Source: Pyropia yezoensis (lineage: Eukaryota > Rhodophyta > Bangiophyceae > Bangiales > Bangiaceae). From it: a stretch of DNA of 64,000 nucleotides. The DNA is taken from assembly GCA_009829735.1 (NCBI GenBank), contig CM020620.1, positions 19,690,020 to 19,754,019 of the forward strand, given 5' to 3'. The translations under genes and the position numbers were made by a program. Every line of letters starts with the position of its first letter. Within the stretch, counting starts at the first letter, position 1. Below, one piece after another: positions 19,761-31,936 of this stretch. Below the pieces are notes generated by a model. That model did not search any database, was not told the origin of the DNA, and worked only from the letters and a program-made list of their open reading frames with translations.

Positions 19761-20761
19761 CTTGGAGTCGTCTGGTACTGCGGTGAACAACAAGGAGAGC
19801 CGCGGTGACCCATTTCCTCTCCCGCGCCACAGTCACTCGAGCGGCGACGCGTGGAATCCGTTCTCTCGTTTTGCCACCCCTCCCGCCGCGCGCGAGGCAG
19901 GAGCGCGGCACGTCCCAGATCTGCCCAATGGGGCGCCTCCCCCTCCCCAGCGAACCGTTTCGGGCCGATTTGAACTGGCACCCCTTCCCGCTTCACCCCC
20001 ACCACCACCACCAGGAAAGGGCGGAGGAGGGGGAAAGAAATTTTGCCAGACACAGGCCGCGTTCGCGAGCCGCCTTCGATGCCCCACCCCCGCGTCCCCT
20101 GCCAGCGCCGTCTCCCCCATGCTGCTGTGCCCACGGGCCCACCGCCCCCCCCGTGCGAGCGAGCACCCTTTCGATTGGGGTCCACGCGCCGCAGCCGCCT
20201 GCCCTTCCCTACCAGCCCGCCGCAGAGACAGACACGACGCGAGTGTCGCGTCGGCCGCCGGGTGACTCGGCGGGCCCAAGTCTGCCTGGCCGCGCCCCCA
20301 CCCCCCGCGACCGCCCTGGTCCGGGCCTGGGACGGCACGCGAGACCACAGCGGCCAAGTACTGTAGTGGGCATGCGCCCTCCCACCCTCTCCGGGAGCTC
20401 CCCCCCCCCCCATCTTCTCATCCTCCTTGCGCGGCCTGCACGTGTCACGTTCCCCCTCCTCCCCCACTGCCACTGGCGGCGCTTCGTCGCTAGGAGAGTG
20501 GTAGTGGGACCGCGCCCGACCCGTCGCACCCACACGGGCCTCTGCCGCGCTCGCCCGTTTGTTTTTGGGTGGCGCCCGCTGCCGCTTCGCATCTCTGGGT
20601 GGTCTCGCCTGGTTGCCCGCCACGGTCGATTCCACTGTGCTTCTCTTTGTCTTTTTCTTTTTTTGTTTGTCACACCGGTGCGGTTCGCCCCTGCCGACTC
20701 GCCGACGGACTCCCCTGATTCCGACCGTCCCCCCCCGCCCCCTTCCCCCTCCCCCTTCACC

Positions 20762-21026
20762 ATGGACGTGACGTCGCCTCAGGAAGAGGGCGCAGCGCCC
20801 TCCTCCCTCCTCGGTGGCGAGGACCTGGCGTGGGACACTGGTGACGATGGCGAGTGGACCGAGGGTGGACACTACCGCCGCGACCGCGACGGCGGGGGAC
20901 CACAGGTGGTGGCGGCGGCTGAGTCGGCTGCGGGGGCGGCGGGGTCCAAGGTGGGAGCCGGGGGCGGTGGCGTCAGTGCGGCACCGCCCCCTCCCAGCTG
21001 GCGGAATGACTTGGATTGCTCTCCAG

Positions 21027-21060
<34 letters not shown>

Positions 21061-23656
21061 CGGCGGCATCGGCGGCAGCGGCGGTGTCTCTGCCCCGCCC
21101 GACAGCCTTGCCGCGGCGTCGACCGTCTCGTCGGGCTCATCTGCAGCGACGTCACCGCGGGCGGGTGTCGGGCGGGTGGCGGGGGAAGGCGTTTTTGGTG
21201 CGCCACCGACGCTGCCACCGCTCGTAGTGACGGCAGCGGCGACGACGACAGCGGTAACTGCGGCGGGCGCAAGCCCTGGCAGCAGCCGCCCCCCGCGTCG
21301 GCTCCCCGTCCTTGTGCGGCAACCATCGCGGTCACGGCACTCCCTTGACGCGACTGCGGGCGGCGGCGGCGGCAGCGGCAGCCGTGGTCGGTCACCCCTG
21401 CTACCCGTGTCACCACAACCACCACGCCGGCGGGCGTCGTATGCATCTTCGGCTGGAGGCGGCGGTGGTGGCGGCGGTGGGGCGGGGGTTTTGCCTTTTG
21501 CCGGTGCGGCGGCGCCTGCGCTGTCCAAACTGGACGAGCTGGTGACCGCCCTCGGCTCGGGGCCGCTGCAAGCGGCCGACGTGGATGCTCTTCGGGGGGA
21601 GCTCCTCTCCGTGCGGTCCTTGGTGCGGGGGGAAGCGGCAGCGGCAGGGTCTGCCGCCGCGGCCGGCGGCGGCGGCGGCGCTTGGACAGACGCTGGCTGT
21701 GGCGCGTCGTCACCAACGCGGGCGGGCCGCCGGCGGTCGTCGCTCGGGTGGAGCCTGCCCCTGCCAGTTGACGCTGGGGTAGACCCGCTGGGCTGGACTG
21801 ACGGAGCGACTGGCGCCTTGTCGCCAGCGCTGTTGCTAGGCGGTACTGACTGGGCATCGGCCGCCGGCAACGGCAATGGGAGCGGCGGTGGGGGCGGGGG
21901 TGGCAGCGGCGGCGGCAGTGGCGGTGTGGTGCCGTCCTCCCCTGCCACGCGCGCGCGTGCGCGGTCGGTGGCAGCGGCGGCGGCGTCTGCGTCGACGATT
22001 GCGACACTCGAGGGCCGCCTCCACGCGTCGCTGGTGGACGGCGCCGCCGCGACTCGGCGCATCCACGCGCTCGAGGGCGCCCTCGCCCTCCACGCGGGCG
22101 CGGGGGAAGAGCTTGCGGACGCCATGGCCACCCTGGCCGCGTTGGAACGCGCGCTGGCCGACGGGGATGCGGAGCGGACAGCTCTGCGAAGGGCGGTGGA
22201 TGCGGCACGGGTAGCCACGTCCGCCGCTGATGCGGCTGCGACTGCTGAGCGGGAGCGCGCAGAGAGGTTGGCCGCGGGCGTCAGCGGCCTGCTGACCTCC
22301 CTTCCTCCCCCCGCTGGGGCGGGGGAGGGTGGTGCCCACGCTGGCGGGGACGGACACGCGGGTATCCCCGCCAGCTCCGACACGGACCCGGATATGGCTG
22401 CCACTCTGGCACGCGTCGGCCTGCGGGTGGCTCGTGCGGAGGCGTCGGTCGCATCCCTCACTGCCAGTCTGGCCGATGAGCGGACGGGGGCGGCCGCTGC
22501 GGCGGCCGCCGCCGCCGCGCACATTGCCTCACTCACGACCGCCGCGTCGACCGCCTCGTCGTCCGCGGCGGCGGCCGACACGCGCGCCGCAGAGGCCACC
22601 GCCTATGCGAACCGGTCGGCCGCGCACGAGGCGCGGGCGCGGTCCGAGGCAGCCGCTCTCCGGGCCGCCCTCGACGCGGCCGCGGCGGGTCAGGCCGCAG
22701 CCGAGGGCGCCGCCGACGATGCTACGGCCGCCGCCCGAGAGGCTGTCGCGGCGGCAGACGCGCGGGCCGACGCGGCGACCGCCGCTGCGGCGGCGGCGTC
22801 CGCTGCCCGCGACGACGCGGTCGCTGCGTTGGCGGTGACCAAGGAGCGCGCTGCGGCGCGGGAGGCCGCTCTGTCTGCGTCCGTGGCCGACAGTGACGCC
22901 GCACGGCGGGCGGCGGTTGAAGCGGCCGCGGCCACTGCCGAGGCCGCCGCGGCTGCCGATGCGCGCGCGTCGGCGGCGGCGGCCGCTGCAGCGGCCGCTG
23001 CGGCGGCCGCCGATGACCGTGTGGCAGCTGCTGCGGCCGCCGCCCGTACTGCCGCCGAGACGGACCTCAGTGGCGAGATGGACCGCCTCACCGCCGATGC
23101 CGAGGCCCTTCTTGCCGAGATGGAGGCCGCCGACGTGCGCGTTGCGGTAGGCGCAGCGGTGGCACCAGGGGTTGCTGCCGTTGCGGCGGGTGCTCCGTCG
23201 GGGCCCGCCCGCTCCCTCCTCCGCCTGTGCAGTGACGCGGTGGCGGCGGCGGCGGAAGGGCGGGTGACGGCCGACGGCGTGGAAGGGCTGCGCGCCGCCA
23301 TTACCACCGGCGTGCGGCGACTGCAAGGCGACGCCTCGGAGGCGCCCCGCATTTCCGAGCGCGCCGCCGAAGGGAGTGCCACTGGCGGGGTACCCTCGGA
23401 CGAAAGGGGGGGGGGGGGCAAGGCCGCGGTTGTGAGCGTCGAGGCCAGCGGGGATGACGCCTCTGAATCATTCGACGACGACGCGGCAGACTCGGGCGGC
23501 TTTCACGCGGGCGTAGAGAGCGATGATGATGCCCGCGATGGGGGTGCCGCTGGCGGCGTCGACCCGGACGAGGAGGATAACAGAGTGGGGCCACCCCCAA
23601 CTGGAGTCTTGCGTGCGTTGGCAGCCATCGTCACCCCCTCCCGTGGGTGGATGTGA
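20762..23656 (+). CDS. Alanine-rich coiled-coil protein, function unknown
   Basis: ATG 20762 (context CACCATGG) follows a long C/T-rich leader; the frame is also open for about 950 bp upstream, but that sequence is low-complexity and looks non-coding. The product is 964 residues. It begins with an acidic segment (MDVTSPQEEGAAPSSLLGGE), then Gly/Ser/Ala-rich disorder with glycine runs and an SRSRHSLDATAG-type basic patch. About residues 390-830 show heptad-like coiled coil (for example TIATLEGRLHASLVDGAAA and LAALERALADGDAERTALRR). The C-terminus is acidic (DDASESFDDDAADSGG). No enzyme motif is seen. A structural or scaffold role is plausible, but composition bias makes remote homology calls unsafe. 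Confidence 0.6.
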
Positions 23657-24500
23657 ATGCTTGCCGCATCCAAGGCTGGAGGAGGCGGGCGGCACGTGCG
23701 GGGTACTCTGCGGTTCCCGCCCCACCGTGGTGCAACCGATGGAAGCTCAAGGGCGGCACGCCCTGCGCCGCCCGCCGTACGGCAGCACGCCTGCACTCAC
23801 TAATTCGTGTTGTGTTCTGTTTGTTCTTCCCACGATGGCGCAGACGGCGCCCATTGCGACGACCGCTCACGGGTCCGGAACGTGCGCGGACAAGTGCCCC
23901 AGCTATCCCCAATGCCGCTACGCGGTTGCGGCCCCGTTGACGTGTGCTCTTGGAATACGCGCGTGGGCAGGCAGGGCGGCAGTGCCTCACTATCTCTCCA
24001 CCACCCCGGCGGAGGGGGGGAGGGGGGGAAGGAGGGGGATGGCAGGCTCCCCTACGGCCACACCCGCGCGGAGCTTTGCGTGCCGCGGCCTCGGGGGTAG
24101 CAGGCGTCACCGCCAGTTGACCACCTCTCCCAAGCAACTCGAAAGGAAAAAAGAAAACAGGCAAAGGCCCCCAACGTCGGAGGGAGTGGCGTCCCCCTCG
24201 CCACCCACCAGTCCGCCCCGAACATGGGAGGTCAGCCTTCCCCCCACCCCAACAAAGGAACACTCACGTTGGCGAGCGGCGCCCACCGCGCGGTCCTGCT
24301 CCCGCAGCAGCGTGGTAACCAGGCGCATGAACTCGATCAATCGGGCGAGTACTCTCCCACCGCCCCTCTTGGCGCCCACACTTCACAATTGCCGCCTTCT
24401 CTCGCTCCCCTCCCTAGCCCCACCCCTCCTCCCACAGCGCCACCGACCCAACCCCTCCCTCCTCCCTTCCATCCTGCATCCCAGGCACCGCCCAAACCCC
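23657..24500. other. Intergenic / 3' UTRs of convergent genes
   Basis: This lies between the convergent coiled-coil and zinc-ribbon genes. Open frames exist on both strands but show neither a recognisable domain nor stable composition, and the part nearest 24500 is C-rich, as expected of an untranslated region. Confidence 0.4.
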
Positions 24501-25262
24501 TCAGCTCACGTCCACGTCAATCACATCCGTTGCCTGCACGTCCACTGTCGCCTGCGTTGGGTCGTTCAACCCAAACGAGCCTGCCCGGTCCGCCTTGATG
24601 ACCTGCCCACAGCTCATGCACTGGAACGGCTGCGCCTTGATGCCCGTCACCGCCGACCCACAGTTGGGGCACACCCCCTCTGAGATGTTGCTGCTCACCC
24701 ACCATCGGAAGAGCAGCAGGCCCACCACGGGGACCACCGACAGGACCGCAAAGATAATGAGAAAGGAGTCGAAAATAAAGCCAATGCGCCCAGTAATGAC
24801 AAGCCACACGAGGACGCCCCAGACGGCGAGCTGGCCATTGCTGCTCTTGGCAAACCGGCCAGCTTTGAGCGCCACGTCCACGAGGCGCTCCTGCGGGCTC
24901 CGGGACATGCGCAGACCACCCGCCGTGGAGCCGTGGGGGCCGCCGTCGGCCGAGTCAGAAGGAGAGGGGGGTGGGGCAGACAGGTGGCGACCCGTGCGGC
25001 AGCCTCGTTGCCGCCACCGCAGCGACAGCATGGACGGGGCGCCCGCCCAGGGAGTCGTGACCGCCGTGCCAGCCGCCATAACCGACGCCCACCGCGGCAG
25101 CCGCACTGTGCCACCGCCGCCGCCGCCGCCGCTGCATCCGCCGCCACCGCTGCGGATCCAACTCGCCCGCGGGGGAGTTGTGCAGGCAACGGTAGCTGAG
25201 GCGAGCCGCTGCGGCGGTGGCCGGACAGCACCCGCCGCACCCACGGCAATGCAAAACGCCAT
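24501..25262 (-). CDS. Small membrane protein with C-terminal zinc ribbon, probably organelle-targeted
   Basis: The preferred start is ATG 25262-25260 (GCCATGG context), giving 253 residues; the frame stays open upstream to 25442. The first about 125 residues are rich in Ala, Arg, Ser and Thr with few acidic residues, as in plastid or mitochondrial presequences. The mature part begins near SRSPQERLVDVALKAGRFAK. Two hydrophobic segments follow (LAVWGVLVWLVITGRIGFIF and FLIIFAVLSVVPVVGLLLF). A four-cysteine ribbon comes next, CPNCG then CMSCG, 18 residues between pairs. The tail is acidic (VQATDVIDVDVS). Similar two-helix plus zinc-ribbon proteins occur in algae and plants, but I cannot name the family. 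Orientation is opposite to the neighbours on both sides. Confidence 0.7.
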   Translation of the reverse strand: MAFCIAVGAAGAVRPPPQRLASATVACTTPPRASWIRSGGGGCSGGGGGGGTVRLPRWASVMAAGTAVTTPWAGAPSMLSLRWRQRGCRTGRHLSAPPPSPSDSADGGPHGSTAGGLRMSRSPQERLVDVALKAGRFAKSSNGQLAVWGVLVWLVITGRIGFIFDSFLIIFAVLSVVPVVGLLLFRWWVSSNISEGVCPNCGSAVTGIKAQPFQCMSCGQVIKADRAGSFGLNDPTQATVDVQATDVIDVDVS

Positions 25263-26522
25263 GGCCCCACCGGCAGGAACGCCAGCGGTGGTTGACCGGC
25301 AAGGACCGCAGTAGCAAGACGAATGCAGCAACAGGGGAGCACGGGGGGGAGGAGCCACCCGGAGTGTGTCGAAAAGGGGGTCGGCGGCTGACGCCACGAG
25401 CCAGGATGATGCAGCGTGTGGGGGGTGTGGGGGGGGGAGCATAGAGTAGGCGCTCGTGGCGGAACTTCGTGCCTCACAGCTCGATGAGCGGCAGCGAGCA
25501 GGAGCCGTCGTGATGAGCAGCGGTCGGTAGTCGGCAAGGCGGGAAGAGTGAAGGGTGCTGGGCAGTCTGAGTAGCTGTGCCGCGCGGCAAATGCCGCGGC
25601 CGAGACACGGGCAGCGGGCGGGTTGCGAGGGCAGAAGGTGGCGGCGTCTGCTAGAGAGGACCGTAGCCGCGCGAGGTTCGGTGAGATACGCACCACGGAC
25701 ACGCGCTTACCAATCCGCCGGGTGGAGGGTTGTTGCCAATTCCGGGTGGAAGAGCACACGGTGGAGTATTTGTTTGCCCGACCGCACTGTAAATATGGCT
25801 GGGGGGACAGGCCATACACTGCGAGCAGCACAGTGCAAACGCCGGTTTTCCGTGTAACTCCTCTCCTCATTCTGTCTGAATCAACCCCGCTGGTCGCTCT
25901 TGTCGCGCGACCGCACACCCACCCGTACAAAGTGACCAGGCCCCGAGCCGAAAAGCAGCTGTGGAGGGAGGGGGTGGGGGAGTCCCACAGACTGTGCCGG
26001 AGGGGGCTTCGACGCCCACGGGTGCGTCCCTCGGGGGCTGCTCGTCGCGCTGCTGCCGGTGGCGCTCGCCGCCGTGGCTCCCACGGCGACGTAAGCCCAC
26101 CGGCGGCTCCCCCTCCCCCTTCCCCCGCACGGCGGGGCGCTGCGGCTCGACGGGCAACGCCAGCCATCGCTGCGCAGGCCCCCCCCCCCGCCTCGGCCGG
26201 CAGCGCCGCCGCCACGCGTCACCACACCTCCATGCGGGTGCGCCCCCGCCGCGGGGGTGTGCGCGCCGGCGGGCGGGCGGCGGGCCGGGCGGTCGTGGCA
26301 GCGTCGGCCGCGGTGAGCACCACGCCTTTCTTTGTCTCTCCCCTCCTGAGGTCACCCTCTCACGGGGTGGCCACCCGTTTCCGCCTCTGCCCCGCCGCGC
26401 CCTCGACACTGCGCCGCTCGCACGTTCCCCTCGGGTGCACCTCCCCTCACCCCTCCTCCCAATTCTACCCCTGTCCTCTCCCCGCGCCGCACCCTTTCCT
26501 GCCCCCCCTACCGCGCGTCGCA

Positions 26523-28336
26523 CAGCGCCGCGGTTGCCAACGGGCCTGCGCTGCCTTGCAGCGTCGGCGGCGGCGGCCGCGGCCACGCCGACGACGAGGA
26601 CCCCGACGCGGCGGTGGCGATGCCGCCGCCGCCACCGCCGCCCGGCCGGGCGGCACCGCCCTCGCGGCGGCGGTGGGCGTGGCGCTCGCCGACGCGGCGG
26701 GGGCGGGGGCGTCGGCGGCGGCGGCGGCGGCGGCGGTGGCGCCGCTCCCCGCCCTGGCCGCCGCCCTTGGCAGCGACGCGTCGGCGGCGGTGGGCGCTCT
26801 CCGCGGCCGCCTTCTGGCGCTCCTCCGCACCCCGCAGGGGCGGGTGCCGCCGATGGTGACGGCGCTCGCAGAGCTGGGCGCCGCCGCCGACGCCGACGCG
26901 GCGCTGCGGCGCTGCGGGCGCTGGCGTCTGAGCAGGCGGCGGGAGGGGTGGCCGACGGGGAGGCGTCTGCCGCCGACGGGCCGCCGCCGGGGGGGGGGGG
27001 GGGGGGTGCCGCGGGGGGGGGGGGGGGGCTCAAGCGCCCGCGCCCGCTGCCGCCCGCGGGAGGGCTTCCGCCGCCGCCACGGCGGCCACCGCCGCCAGCG
27101 GCGGAGCTGGGGGGCGGGCTGCAGCCGCCGGCCCTCCCCCCCCCCCCCCCCCCTCGCGTCGGGGAGTCGGTGCCCGGTCCCCCCCCCCCACCGCCGCCCC
27201 CCCCTTGCTCCCGCTGCCGTCGCGGGAGGTGGCCGCCGCCGCGGCGTGGATGCTCGTCGCGTCGCTGCCGCTGGAGGGGTGGGTGGACCTGCTGCTGGGC
27301 GCCCTCGCCGCCACCCCCGCCGACCTACCCGCCGTTGCCGCTGCAGCCGACGCGGGCGGCGGCGGCGGTGAGAGCGGGGGGGGGGGCGCCAGTGGCGGTA
27401 GCCGCGGCGACCCGCGGCTGGCTGCCCGCGCCGCGCGGGCGGCGGCGGTGGCGCCCACCTAGGGGGCGCCCCCCGACGCCGCCGCGGCCGCCGGCGCCAC
27501 TGCCGGCGGGCCCCGTGGGGCGGCGGCGGCGGGGGTGGGGGCGCCTGCACCGCTGCCCCCCCCCGCTCCGCCTTCCCCCCCGGCGGTGGCCCTCCTCCCC
27601 GCCGTGGTCCTCGCGGCGGCCCCGCGGGCGGCCCCCCCCGACTTGGCCGACGACGCCGGCGGGGCGCTGGCCGACGTGGCCGTCGGCCGCGTCCTCCACG
27701 CCGACGCCCGCGGCGGCCGTGGCGGCGGCGGCCGCCTGCGGCTGCTGCTGGCGGGCCGCCTGCTCGCCGCGTCGCCCGGCCCCGCGGCGGGAGGCAGCGT
27801 CAGCGGCAGCGGCACGGGGGGCGTGAGGGGCGACGCCCTCCGCCTCGTCGCCGCCGACCTGGGGGGGGAGGTGGAGCTGGCGCTCTCGTGGCTCCACGCA
27901 GAGGCCGCAGCCGCAGAGGGGCGGCGGCTGGGGCTGGCCATTGCGCTGGGCGTGCCCCCCGGGGAAGAGGGGCGGGGGCAGAGTGGGGGGGGGGGAAGGG
28001 CGGGTGGCACCGACGCTGCCACCGCCGCCGCGGGGGGGTGGGGGGGGGGCGGGCCCGCCAAGGGCAGCCGCAAGGACGAGCCGCGGCCGCTGTCCCTGGC
28101 GGTCCGCACCCCGTCGGCCGACGGCGGCGCCGGGGACGATGAGTGCTACGACGCGCCCGCGCTGACGCCGTCGGGCGCCGCCCTCCCCCCGGCCTACGCG
28201 CGGTACGTGACGCTGCTCCTCTTTCTCCTGTCCGCGGCGGTGGCCATCCCCCCCCCGCCCCCCCCCCGAGCCGGTGGTGGCGGTGGCCGCCACCGCGGGC
28301 GGGGCGGGTGGGGCGGCGGCGGCGGTGTCCTCGCCG

Positions 28337-28369
<33 letters not shown>

Positions 28370-28693
28370 CTGGTGGTGACCCTCGTCGCCGGCGCGCCCG
28401 TCCTCCCCGCGCCCGCCCTGGCGAAGGGGCGAAGGCAGAGGGGGGGGCGCATAGCGTGCCGCCCCCGCCACCCGCGGCGGCCGGGGGTGCCCCCGCGCCG
28501 ACGGCCGGCGGCGCGGCCATCACCGCCGTGGCCACCGCCCCCCCCACCGCCGTGGCCACCCCCCCTACCGCCTCCACCGCCGCCGCCTTCGGCGGCCCCG
28601 TTGCCGGCGCGGACGCGGCCGACGCGGCGGCGGGGGCGCCCACGGGCGCTTAAGCGCCCGCCCCTGCCCCGCTGGCACCCCCGCCGCCGCCGC

Positions 28694-28759
<66 letters not shown>

Positions 28760-28864
28760 TGCCAGCCGCACCGCCGGCGGCGGTGGCAGCCGCAGCCGCA
28801 CCGCCAGCGGGCGCTTGAGCGCCCGCCCGGCCCCCGCCGCCGGCCGCGCCACGCGCCACGGCGG

Positions 28865-28895
<31 letters not shown>

Positions 28896-29170
28896 AGCCG
28901 CCGTGGCGGCAGCGACGGCGGTGGTGGCGGCGGCGGGGCGGGGGGCACGGCCGGCCGGCCGGCCGGGGCGGGCGTCCCTACGGGTGGCGGTGGCGGCAGG
29001 GGCGGTGACGGGGCGGCGGCGCGGGCGCCCGCCCGCCGATCCACGGGGTGCAGCAGCGCTGACGGCGGCGGCAGCGGCGGCAGCGGCGGCGGCGGCGGCG
29101 GCAGCAGCGGCGGTGGGGGGGGGAGCGCCTCCCTCGCAGGCGCTTCCCCGCCCGCCATGGCTGGCGGCGA

Positions 29171-29202
<32 letters not shown>

Positions 29203-29925
29203 GCGACGGCGACGGCGACGGCGGGGCAGGCCCCCTGCCGGCAGCGGCGGCCCGTCTGGCCGGTGGAGGCGTCGCCGGCAGTGGCGACGGCGGAGGCGGC
29301 GTCGGCGTTGCCGGCAGCGACCGCTTCAGGGGCGACCGCGGTGACCGCGGCGACGGCGGCGACGGCGGCAGCAGCACTACCAGAGGCGGTGGCGGCCGGG
29401 GGGGGGTCGCCCCCCCCGCAGACGCCCCCCCCCGCACCACGGAGAGGAGCGGCGGCGGCGGCGGCGACGACGGCAGCGGCAACGGCAGCGGCGACGGCGG
29501 CGGCGGGGTAGCCCCCCCGCCGGCGGCGGCGGCCCGCCTGGCCAGTGGGGGCGTCGGCGGTCGCGGGAGCAGCGGCGGCGTCGCTGCTGCCGGCAGCGAC
29601 GGCGTCAGCGATGGCGGCGGCGCCGGCGTCAGCGACGGCAGCGGCGCCGGCGTCAGCGACGGCAGCGGCAACGGCGTCAGCGACGGCGGCGGCGACAGCG
29701 GCGACGGCGGTGCCGGCGGTGACGACGGCGGCGGCGGCGGTGGCGACGACGGCGGCGGCGGTGGCGTCGGCGGCACAACGGGGTGCACGGTGGCCACGGC
29801 GGGGTGGCCGCGGCGCGGCTGGCCGCCGCCGCTGCTGCTGGCGGGGGAGGCGGGCGGCGGCCCCAGCCGCCGCCGCCGCCAGTCGTCGCGCCGCCGCCGC
29901 CGTTTCACCATCGCCGCCGCCGCCG

Positions 29926-29976
<51 letters not shown>

Positions 29977-30218
29977 TGTCTGCGTCCGCGTCTGCGTCCG
30001 CGTCTGCGTCTGCGTCCGCGGCCGCGGCCGCGTCGGCGGCCGCCACCAGCGGCGGTCCCGGCCGCGACGGCGGCGGCGGCGGCGGCGGCGAGAGGGGGGA
30101 CTGTGAGGGGGGGGAGCCCCCCACGCCGAGCACCTCCACCCCCGCCGCCCACCGGACCGTCCGCACCGTCCGCGGCGGCGGCGGCGGCGACGGCGCGGCG
30201 CGCGACGCGGCGCGCGGC

Positions 30219-30279
<61 letters not shown>

Positions 30280-30940
30280 CCGCCCCCCGCGGAGGCGGCG
30301 GCGTCAGCGGCAGCACCGAGTGGCGGCGCCGCGGCCGGCAACCGCTGCCGCCGCGCCGCCGCCGCCACCGCCGCCACCGCCGCCGCCCATTGCGTACGTG
30401 ATGCGGTTGGCTGCGCCGCCGCAGCGCGCGGGGGGGGAGCCGTGGGAGGGGGAGTGGTGGGGAGAACGGAGGGGGGGGAGCAGGGGGGGGAGGGCATTGG
30501 TGGCCAGGCCGTCGGCGGGGGAAGGGGGGGGGGGGGGGACGGCGGGGCGGTGAGGGAGCGGCGGCGGCCGGCGGGCGCGTCAGTGGGTGGCCCCTGCCGG
30601 CGGCGGCGGCGGCGGCGCAGCCGGCGGAGCTGGGCGGCGGGCGGGGTACGCCCTCCCCGCCCCCCCTCCCCCCGCTTGCCCTCACTACCCTCCCCACAGC
30701 TCCCCTTCTCCCCCCCCCCGCGCTGCCGTCGCGGCCCCCCCCTGCGGGGGCCGCCCCGCGGCGGCGGCCACGCGTGGCCGCCGCGGTCGGCCAGACGTAC
30801 CTCGAAAGACGACGGGCGCCGCTGCCGCCGCCGCCGCCGCCGGTGCCATGGCCGGTGGGCCCCCCCCCCCCGCCGCTGCCACCGTCGCCGCTGTCGCCGC
30901 CGCCACCGCTGTCGCTGCCGCCGCCGCCACCGCTGTCGCT

Positions 30941-30978
<38 letters not shown>

Positions 30979-31530
30979 TGCCCCTTCCCCTGGATGGAAC
31001 CCGCGTCTTCCCCACCGCCTCCCCCGCGTGGCCGTCCCACCGCCGTCGCCCACTGCTGCCGCCGCTGCCGCCGTCGCCGCCGCCAGTGGCGGTGTCCCCC
31101 TGGCGCCCCCCCGCGGGGGTGACCCCGCGTCGCCCGCAGCGCGCCTGCGCAGGCGACCAGCGGCGCGGCGGCGGCGGCGGCGGCGGCAGCGGCGGTGGCG
31201 GCAGCGCCAGCAGCGGCAGCAGCAGCGGCGGCGGCAACGGCGGCGGCGCCCCCCCCCCCTGGTTGCCACGCCCGCCGGCCGGCCACCCGCCGGCGGCGTT
31301 GCGGCGGGTTGGGGAGCGGGGGCAGGGGGCCCCCCCGTGGGCAGCGGGCGGGAGCGCGCGCGCAAGCGCGCGCGGGTGTGGGGAGGGGGGAGCGGGGGGG
31401 GGGGAGGCGCGCGCTTCCTCATGACCGTCCTCGGCACCTTTACCCGCCGTGAGGTGCTCCGGCTGCTGCCGGTGCTCGTCGCCCACCCGCCGGCGGCGGC
31501 GGTCACCGCTGCCGTATTTTCGGCGGAAGC
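26523..31530 (+). CDS. Symplekin/Pta1-like protein gene, fragmented across frames and 3'-truncated
   Basis: Three separated segments recall symplekin, the scaffold of the mRNA 3'-end cleavage and polyadenylation machinery. First (about 26770-26920): VGALRGRLLALLRTPQGRVP, then MVTALAELGAAADADAALR, like the end of the N-terminal HEAT domain. Second (27205-28230, two stretches in one frame): VASLPLEGWVDLLLGALAA, and further on LGGEVELALSWLHAEAAA and YARYVTLLLFLLSAA. Third (31420-31521): ARFLMTVLGTFTRREVLRLL, then PVLVAHPPAAAVTAAVF, close to the start of the Symplekin_C domain. The rest of that domain is absent downstream. The pieces lie in different plus-strand frames separated by long C/G runs and Pro/Gly/Ala simple sequence, so introns, indels or sequencing errors in homopolymers must be invoked. 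GTGAGC at 26310 and CAG near 26525 or 26558 could be splice sites. Exon boundaries cannot be fixed by eye. Confidence 0.45.
28676..28765. repeat. (CCG)n trinucleotide repeat
   Basis: Nearly uninterrupted GCC/CCG triplets, following a GGGCGCTTAAGCGCCC near-palindrome at 28643-28658. Confidence 0.85.
29926..30024. repeat. (GTCTGC)n hexanucleotide repeat
   Basis: About fourteen copies of GTCTGC/GTCCGC in tandem, encoding Ser-Ala repeats in one frame. Part of the low-complexity middle of the symplekin-like locus. Confidence 0.85.
30211..30280. repeat. (GGC)n trinucleotide repeat
   Basis: About 20 consecutive GGC triplets, reading as poly-Ala, poly-Arg or poly-Gly depending on frame. Confidence 0.85.
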
Positions 31531-31936
31531 GGCGGGGGGCCCGGTGGGCGGGGGGGAAGGGGCGGGCAGATGCAGCCGCTGGTGGGGGGCCTGGCGGGGG
31601 GAAGGGGGGGCGGGAGGGCCCAGAGAGCCGCAGTCAATGCCTAGGCTGAATACAGCATGGTATCCGCTGCCTTCCTCAGCAGGCGCAAATTGTAGGGTGT
31701 GGGTGGCAGAGGACGCCGCTGTCATTTGCTGGGCGGGTGCAATGGCGGGTGGGAGGGGAAATGCCGTGGCTTGCGGTGGAAGCTGAGTGAAGGGTGAGGA
31801 AGGCGGCAGACGGCACCATTGGCCGGAAAAAAGGGCAAGAGAAAAAAAGGGCAAGAGAAAAATAAATGTTGGTGTTTTGATGAGCGCTGTCAAGGCGAAT
31901 AAAGCAATGATATTTTTCCTCTTCACAGCAACGTGT

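Noticed and set aside
20762-23656. Motor or SMC-type protein because of the coiled coil
   Set aside because: No Walker motifs or motor domain are present; the heptads are in an Ala-dominated composition that mimics many coiled-coil families.
23523-24683. Plus-strand 386-codon frame between the coiled-coil and zinc-ribbon genes
   Set aside because: It overlaps the ends of both well-supported genes in other frames and has untranslated-region-like composition.
28565-31486. Minus-strand open frames of 973 and 878 codons
   Set aside because: Composed almost entirely of Pro, Ala, Arg and Gly runs from trinucleotide repeats; the only ordered conserved segments in the region are on the plus strand.
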